In this document: one piece after another, positions 5,621 to 9,700 of the stretch
Layout of the letters: each line of letters starts with the position of its first letter
How positions within the stretch are numbered: position 1 is the first letter of the stretch
NCBI GenBank assembly: GCA_016762995.1
Contig: JAESUT010000076.1
Location: forward strand, 1-9,700
DNA length: 9,700 nt
Direction: 5' to 3'
Origin: Gammaproteobacteria bacterium
GTDB lineage: Bacteria > Pseudomonadota > Gammaproteobacteria > Pseudomonadales > Pseudohongiellaceae
The notes under the pieces: model-generated
Told to the model about the DNA's origin: nothing
Database searches by the model: none
The model's input: the letters and a program-made list of their open reading frames with translations, nothing else
Translations under genes and position numbers: made by a program

Positions 5621-6625
5621 ATGAAAAACAAATTACAACTAGGTCTTCTCATCCTAGGCTCAAGCTTTTGCTTTAACGCCTTGGCCGCAGAAGACTATAG
5701 CGCACCGAGAACTGAGTGGGGGCAACCCGATCTCCAAGGCGTATGGAATTTCTCTTCCAACGTGCCCATGCAGCGCCCTGAGCGCTTCGGTGATAGAGAA
5801 TTCATGACCGTGGAAGAAGTGGAGGAGATGCGCGCTCGACTTGCAGCGCAAGATGCCGCATCAGATCAGGCCGTCGCACAGTCCGAAGGTGGCCCTGGTG
5901 GCTACAACGATTTCTGGGTAGAGAGTGCCGGTATCACCGATCAAATTCGGACTTCACATATTGTCTATCCGACGAACGGCCGTCTACCAGGCAGAGTCGA
6001 AGGCGCAGCTGTTTCCTTCGGCGGTCTTGGTGATGATGTTCCCGGTGAGCGACCTGTTCGTTATACAGTGGGAGGCATCGCGAAGAATGGCCCAGAAGAT
6101 AGGGGCCTATCGGAACGTTGCATCGTTGGTTTTAATTCTGGCCCTCCTTTTGTGCCAAGCTTATACAACAACAATGTACAGATTTTTCAAAGCAAGGACA
6201 CGGTAGTTATCATTACCGAGATGATTCACGATGCACGCATCGTGCAGATTGGGGAACGTCCGCCTTTGGATGAGAGAATTGGATTATGGACCGGTGATTC
6301 AAGAGGTTATTGGGAGGGCGATACCCTAGTAGTAGAAACGCGCAATTTTAATGGCCTTACGCAGAGCTATAGTGTGTTCGGTGATTCAGAGGATAAACTG
6401 CTCATCGAGAAGTTTTATCGCACAGATCCGTACACAGTAAACTACGAGTGGACGCTAGATGATCCTTCTACCTTCGTGGATAGGATCACTGCGATAGTGC
6501 CGATGACGAAGGTTGCAGGTCAACTTTATGAGTACGCCTGCCATGAGGGTAATTATGGTATGCAGAATATTTTGCGCGGCGAGCGCATTGCTGAGAAAAG
6601 AGCACAGGAGTCTGGCGTTAACTAG
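5621..6625 (+). CDS. Exported protein of an uncharacterised family (PDLQGVW / HDARI / EYACHEGNY signatures)
   Basis: The protein is 334 residues. A clear Sec signal peptide (MKNKLQLGLLILGSSFCFNA) is cleaved near ALAA at about 20-23, so the mature protein is periplasmic or secreted. Mature landmarks in order are RTEWGQPDLQGVWNFSS (30-46), SERCIVGF (165-172), SLYNNNVQIFQ (180-190), EMIHDARIVQI (200-210), LWTGDSRGYWEGDTLVVETRNF (222-243) and YEYACHEGNYGMQNIL (303-318). These match a family I recall from many marine gammaproteobacteria and acidobacteria, usually annotated only as hypothetical, often in many paralogues. Cys167 and Cys307 are the only cysteines after the signal peptide and may form a disulfide. 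The family is recognised, but no reaction is established. GAGGAA at 5610-5615 is a good Shine-Dalgarno for ATG 5621. It is flanked by terminators on both sides, so it is monocistronic. Confidence 0.85.
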   Translation: MKNKLQLGLLILGSSFCFNALAAEDYSAPRTEWGQPDLQGVWNFSSNVPMQRPERFGDREFMTVEEVEEMRARLAAQDAASDQAVAQSEGGPGGYNDFWVESAGITDQIRTSHIVYPTNGRLPGRVEGAAVSFGGLGDDVPGERPVRYTVGGIAKNGPEDRGLSERCIVGFNSGPPFVPSLYNNNVQIFQSKDTVVIITEMIHDARIVQIGERPPLDERIGLWTGDSRGYWEGDTLVVETRNFNGLTQSYSVFGDSEDKLLIEKFYRTDPYTVNYEWTLDDPSTFVDRITAIVPMTKVAGQLYEYACHEGNYGMQNILRGERIAEKRAQESGVN

Positions 6626-6646
6626 ATGCTCTATTCTTGATTTACG

Positions 6647-6669
6647 AAACGGCCCTCTGGGCCGTTTTT
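6647..6669 (+). terminator. Rho-independent terminator after the 334-residue exported protein
   Basis: AAACGGCCC (6647-6655) and GGGCCGTTT (6659-6667) form a perfect 9-bp stem with a 3-base loop, and a run of five T occupies 6665-6669. It lies 21 bases after the stop codon and should keep upstream transcription out of dnaE2. Confidence 0.93.
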
Positions 6670-6690
6670 GTTTCTCTCCTTTTCTTTTTC

Positions 6691-6712
6691 TCTCACTCTC
6701 ACTCTCACTCTC
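6691..6712 (+). repeat. (TCTCAC)n microsatellite within a long pyrimidine tract
   Basis: Three exact copies of TCTCAC plus TCTC lie in a 50-base stretch (6665-6714) that is nearly all C and T on the plus strand. It is non-coding, between a terminator and the dnaE2 promoter. No function is evident. Confidence 0.7.
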
Positions 6713-6791
6713 TCGTCACAGTGACACAACTCACTTTCATGTTGTTTTTTCTTTGCATTAATTTATTTACGGTGGCATTTGGCTCAATGAG

Positions 6792-6820
6792 TTGACTTTT
6801 GGTCGCTCTCAAAATACTGT
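6792..6820 (+). promoter_or_regulatory. Candidate sigma-70 promoter of dnaE2
   Basis: TTGACT (6792-6797) is five of six to the -35 consensus. At 17 bases spacing, TACTGT (6815-6820) serves as a poor -10 that overlaps the left arm of the LexA box. That overlap is the usual arrangement for repression of SOS promoters. The predicted transcript would begin near 6827, leaving a leader of about 25 bases. Confidence 0.5.
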
Positions 6821-6834
6821 ATATTTATACAGCA
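6815..6834 (+). promoter_or_regulatory. LexA (SOS) box upstream of dnaE2
   Basis: TACTGTATATTTATACAGCA contains CTG-N10-CAG at 6817-6832 with an AT-alternating centre, nearly identical to the gammaproteobacterial LexA consensus. It ends 17 bases before the dnaE2 start codon and overlaps the candidate -10. DNA damage with LexA cleavage should therefore induce the polymerase directly. Confidence 0.92.
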
Positions 6835-6851
6835 TAATATCTCAATACATC

Positions 6852-9700
6852 ATGATTCCAAATGACCCAATAGCGCGCAACCGAATACCTCAGGCGGAGG
6901 CGGGCGCGACTCTTAGCCCCTGCAATAAAGACAGAGATGTTAAGGCTGGTCCGCTAGGAACGCAGACTTATGCCGAGCTGCATTGTATTTCGAATTTCAC
7001 CTTCCTAAGGGGCGCTTCGTTTCCTGAAGAGCTGGTAGAGCGAGCAGAGGCGCTTGGATACAGCGCTATTGCTATTACCGATGAATGCTCTCTGTCCGGT
7101 GTGGTGCGGGCACATATGGCGGCTAAACAGCGGCGTATCAAATTGATCATCGGTAGTGAGTTTGTGTTGCGGGAAGCAGAGATTGATTCTGTAGAAGATG
7201 AACAGACGCGCCGAAAAGACCTCGCTGAATCTCCTGCTAGAGACCGCAATGCACCGATCAACGGAATGAGAATCGTACTGCTTGCGTTCAATCGAAAAGG
7301 CTATGGCGAACTGAGTCACCTAATAAGCTGTGCGCGCTTGCGAGCAGATAAGGGTGAGTATCGAATCGATAGCAAGCTGTTGCAGGAAAAATTTCCTAAC
7401 GACTGCGCGCTCTTGTGGGTTCCAAATCTTGAGCAGTTAGATGCAAGAATCGAAGCACAGGCAGGCTATTTGCGCGAACTAACCACAGACAATCTCTGGG
7501 TCGCCGCGGAGCTTCTTCTTAATGGATACGACCGACTAAAACTAAAGCGACTGCGAGGGCTAGGCAAAAGCTTCGATATTCCTGTGTGCGCAGCAGGTGG
7601 CGTCTATATGCACGAAGCCGAGCGGCGCATCGTACAAGATACATTGACGGCAATACGCTTAGGTCAGCCATTGGCGGAGATTGGCTTCGCCGCCGAGCCA
7701 AATTCGCAGAGACACCTGCGTGCCATCGAGCAACTTAAGAAATTATATCCAGCACAGCTTCTCGAAGAGACGCTCACTATCGCCAACCGCTGTAACTTCT
7801 CTCTGGATGAGCTTCGCTACGAATATCCATCCGAACTCGTGCCGAAAGAACATACGGCTCACTCTTGGTTATGGCAGCTAACTAGAGAAGGAATTAAGAA
7901 GCGCTGGCCGCGGGGAATCTCCAAGAAGAATCAAAAAACTATCGAACATGAGATGAGGCTGATAAAACAGCTGTCCTATGAACATTTTTTTTTGACGGTA
8001 CATGAGATCGTTTGCTTCGCCGTTGCCAATAATATTTATTGTCAGGGTCGCGGATCCGCCGCTAATTCCGCAGTCTGTTACTGCCTTGGGATAACCGAGG
8101 TGAGTCCCGATCATGCGGAGTTGTTGTTCGAGCGCTTTCTCTCCCCGGAGCGCTCTGAGCCACCAGACATTGATGTGGATTTCGAAAATAGCCGCCGCGA
8201 AGAAGTGATTCAACACATCTACCAGAAATACGGACGTCATCGCACGGCGATCGCGGCCACAGTCATTACCTATCGCTCTCGCAGTGCCGTGCGTGATGTG
8301 GGTAAGGCATTGGATCTGGATGATGAGCTGATCAATCGACTTGCTAAATCGATCTTCTGGTGGGGAAGCGATTTGGAAGAGCAGCTATCGGATTCGGGGA
8401 TCGATTATACCGAACCAAAGATTAAGACACTCATAACGCTCAGTAAGTCTCTGATGGGTTTTCCCCGTCATCTGTCTCAACATGTTGGAGGCTTCGTTAT
8501 TAGTCAGGGAGACTTGTCGTATCTGGTTCCTATCGAGAATGCAGCCATGGCAGGTCGCACTATCATCCAATGGGACAAGGACGATTTGGAATCTTTGGGC
8601 CTACTTAAAGTAGATGTGCTTGCATTGGGTATGTTGAGCGCGATTCACAAAGCGATAGATCTGGTGAATAGCTACACCATCGAAAAAGTAGCTATGGATA
8701 GCATCTCTTTGAAGGAGGACCCGAAAGTCTACGACATGATCTGCGAGGCTGACACGGTGGGCGTTTTTCAGATCGAGTCTCGTGCTCAGATGAGCATGTT
8801 ACCCAGATTAAAGCCGCGCAGTTATTATGACCTGGTTATTCAAATTGCGATCGTTAGGCCCGGCCCTATTCAGGGAGACATGGTGCATCCCTATCTAGAG
8901 CGGCGTAAGAATCCTAGCAAGATCAAATACGAGAGTGAGGCGGTGAGAGAGACTCTGGAGCGCACTCTGGGAGTGCCCATCTTTCAAGAGCAGATTATGA
9001 AGTTGGCCATGGTGGCCGCTGGATTTTCGGCGGGCGAGGCCGATCAGCTGCGACGTGCCATGGCCGCCTGGAAGAAGAAAGGGGGCCTCGAGCCATTTCG
9101 AGATAGATTGATCTCCGGCATGGGAGCCCGAGGCTACAGCGAAGAATTTGCTTTGCGCATCTACAGTCAGATTAAGGGCTTCGGTGATTATGGGTTTCCA
9201 GAGTCGCACTCGGCTAGCTTTGCATTGCTCGCTTATGTTTCATCTTGGTTGAAGTGCTATCACCCCGCCGCGTTTTGCTGCGCTCTTCTCAATAGCCAGC
9301 CTATGGGATTCTACCTGCCGGCACAGTTAATACAGGATGCTAGGCGCCACGGTGTTGTGGTGCTTCCTATTAATGTGAATGAAAGCTGTTACGACTCGAC
9401 TCTAGAGTTTGAAAGAAAACCGCACGATAAGCCCGCCCTGCGTTTGGGCTTCTCTCTGGTAAAAGGCTTGTCTGTACTAGGGGCCGAGTCAATTTGCCTG
9501 GCGCGAAGCTCGGCTCGATTTACATCGGTGCAAGATCTGCTGACAAGAGCGGCATTGAACAAGAAAGACAGCGAAAGCCTTGCGGCGGCCGACGCATTGA
9601 ACACGCTGAGCGGCGATAGACACAGAGCTTTCTGGACTGTGGCTGGGGCCGATAAGCCGCTGTCTTTCTCAGATAATCAGGCAGGCAGTCAGGCGCTCGC
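6852..9700 (+). CDS. dnaE2: Error-prone DNA polymerase III alpha subunit DnaE2 (ImuC), 3' end off the window
   Basis: The open frame from ATG 6852 gives 949 complete codons without a stop up to the right edge. The family runs to roughly 1,030-1,080 residues, so only the C-terminal tail is missing. A non-conserved 38-residue leader precedes the PHP domain, which begins TYAELHCISNFTFLRGAS (39-56) and includes AITDECSLSGVVRAH. The polymerase core has QGRGSAANSAVCYCLGIT (398-415). The catalytic aspartates are Asp441 and Asp443 in PPDIDVDF and Asp588 in LLKVDVLALGML. The fingers read IVRPGPIQGDMVHPYLERR, and FGDYGFPESHSASFALLAY runs from 777. The KVDVLALGML, GDYGFPESHSASFALLAY and CYCLGIT segments are of the DnaE2 rather than replicative DnaE1 type. 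In known bacteria it performs mutagenic translesion synthesis with ImuA and ImuB, which are not adjacent here. No other start codon lies in frame before the PHP domain, and no Shine-Dalgarno is visible. A LexA box sits just upstream. Confidence 0.95.
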   Translation, partial: MIPNDPIARNRIPQAEAGATLSPCNKDRDVKAGPLGTQTYAELHCISNFTFLRGASFPEELVERAEALGYSAIAITDECSLSGVVRAHMAAKQRRIKLIIGSEFVLREAEIDSVEDEQTRRKDLAESPARDRNAPINGMRIVLLAFNRKGYGELSHLISCARLRADKGEYRIDSKLLQEKFPNDCALLWVPNLEQLDARIEAQAGYLRELTTDNLWVAAELLLNGYDRLKLKRLRGLGKSFDIPVCAAGGVYMHEAERRIVQDTLTAIRLGQPLAEIGFAAEPNSQRHLRAIEQLKKLYPAQLLEETLTIANRCNFSLDELRYEYPSELVPKEHTAHSWLWQLTREGIKKRWPRGISKKNQKTIEHEMRLIKQLSYEHFFLTVHEIVCFAVANNIYCQGRGSAANSAVCYCLGITEVSPDHAELLFERFLSPERSEPPDIDVDFENSRREEVIQHIYQKYGRHRTAIAATVITYRSRSAVRDVGKALDLDDELINRLAKSIFWWGSDLEEQLSDSGIDYTEPKIKTLITLSKSLMGFPRHLSQHVGGFVISQGDLSYLVPIENAAMAGRTIIQWDKDDLESLGLLKVDVLALGMLSAIHKAIDLVNSYTIEKVAMDSISLKEDPKVYDMICEADTVGVFQIESRAQMSMLPRLKPRSYYDLVIQIAIVRPGPIQGDMVHPYLERRKNPSKIKYESEAVRETLERTLGVPIFQEQIMKLAMVAAGFSAGEADQLRRAMAAWKKKGGLEPFRDRLISGMGARGYSEEFALRIYSQIKGFGDYGFPESHSASFALLAYVSSWLKCYHPAAFCCALLNSQPMGFYLPAQLIQDARRHGVVVLPINVNESCYDSTLEFERKPHDKPALRLGFSLVKGLSVLGAESICLARSSARFTSVQDLLTRAALNKKDSESLAAADALNTLSGDRHRAFWTVAGADKPLSFSDNQAGSQAL

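Noticed and set aside
5482..6639. Shared 10-mer TCTATTCTTG at 5482 and 6630, both between a stop codon and its terminator
   Set aside because: Dozens of repeated 10-mers are expected by chance in 9.7 kb. The like placement is suggestive but unsupported.
6968..8240. Minus-strand frames of 60-120 codons opposite dnaE2
   Set aside because: They overlap a continuous 949-codon DnaE2 frame with every catalytic motif, and none has recognisable features.
6852..9700. Possibility that the polymerase is the replicative DnaE1
   Set aside because: The SOS box, the YAELHCISNFTFLRGAS start and the KVDVLALGML and CYCLGIT segments are DnaE2-type, and DnaE1 is about 1,160 residues with different motifs.

Overview
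The window reads as chromosome of a free-living, probably marine, gammaproteobacterium of moderate GC content. This is inference. It rests on a YfcG-type glutathione transferase, a DecR-like Lrp/AsnC regulator, a DUF6356 protein, a SOS box of the gammaproteobacterial CTG-N10-CAG type, and secreted enzyme families common in oligotrophic marine lineages. No mobile element, CRISPR array, tRNA, rRNA or prophage gene was seen. All intergenic gaps are under about 230 bases.

Layout, left to right. (1) The window opens inside a minus-strand gene of unknown function (1-424). It has no stop inside the window and runs off the left edge. It carries a ParB/sulfiredoxin-like DGRRR signature. (2) Diverging from it after 55 bases is a plus-strand Nu-class (YfcG-like) glutathione transferase (480-1133). 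It starts at a GTG that overlaps an ATG-TGA start-stop pair. (3) Facing it across a perfect 13-bp hairpin is a minus-strand exported serine hydrolase of the class C beta-lactamase/EstB family (1196-2512). (4) Upstream of that, past a good terminator, is an exported di-haem cytochrome c peroxidase/MauG-like protein (2676-4472). It has an odd polyglycine start and an extra C-terminal domain. (5) Next is a minus-strand Lrp/AsnC regulator close to DecR (4611-5075). It is divergent from a plus-strand DUF6356 small protein (5221-5466), and the AT-rich space between them is full of repeated TATTCTA-type elements. (6) An exported 334-residue protein of a widespread unnamed family (5621-6625) stands between two strong terminators. 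(7) A textbook SOS box precedes a long plus-strand gene for the error-prone polymerase DnaE2/ImuC. It begins at 6852 and runs off the right edge.

Apart from the SOS-controlled polymerase, the genes look like separate transcription units rather than one pathway. The exported hydrolase, the haem peroxidase and the 334-residue protein are all envelope or periplasmic proteins. The glutathione transferase, peroxidase and DecR-like regulator loosely share a redox/thiol theme. I see no convincing new multi-gene system. The points most worth a second look are the lone SOS-driven dnaE2 without imuA-imuB, the operator-like array between the Lrp gene and the DUF6356 gene, the fused domain on the peroxidase, and the uncharacterised partial gene at the left edge.
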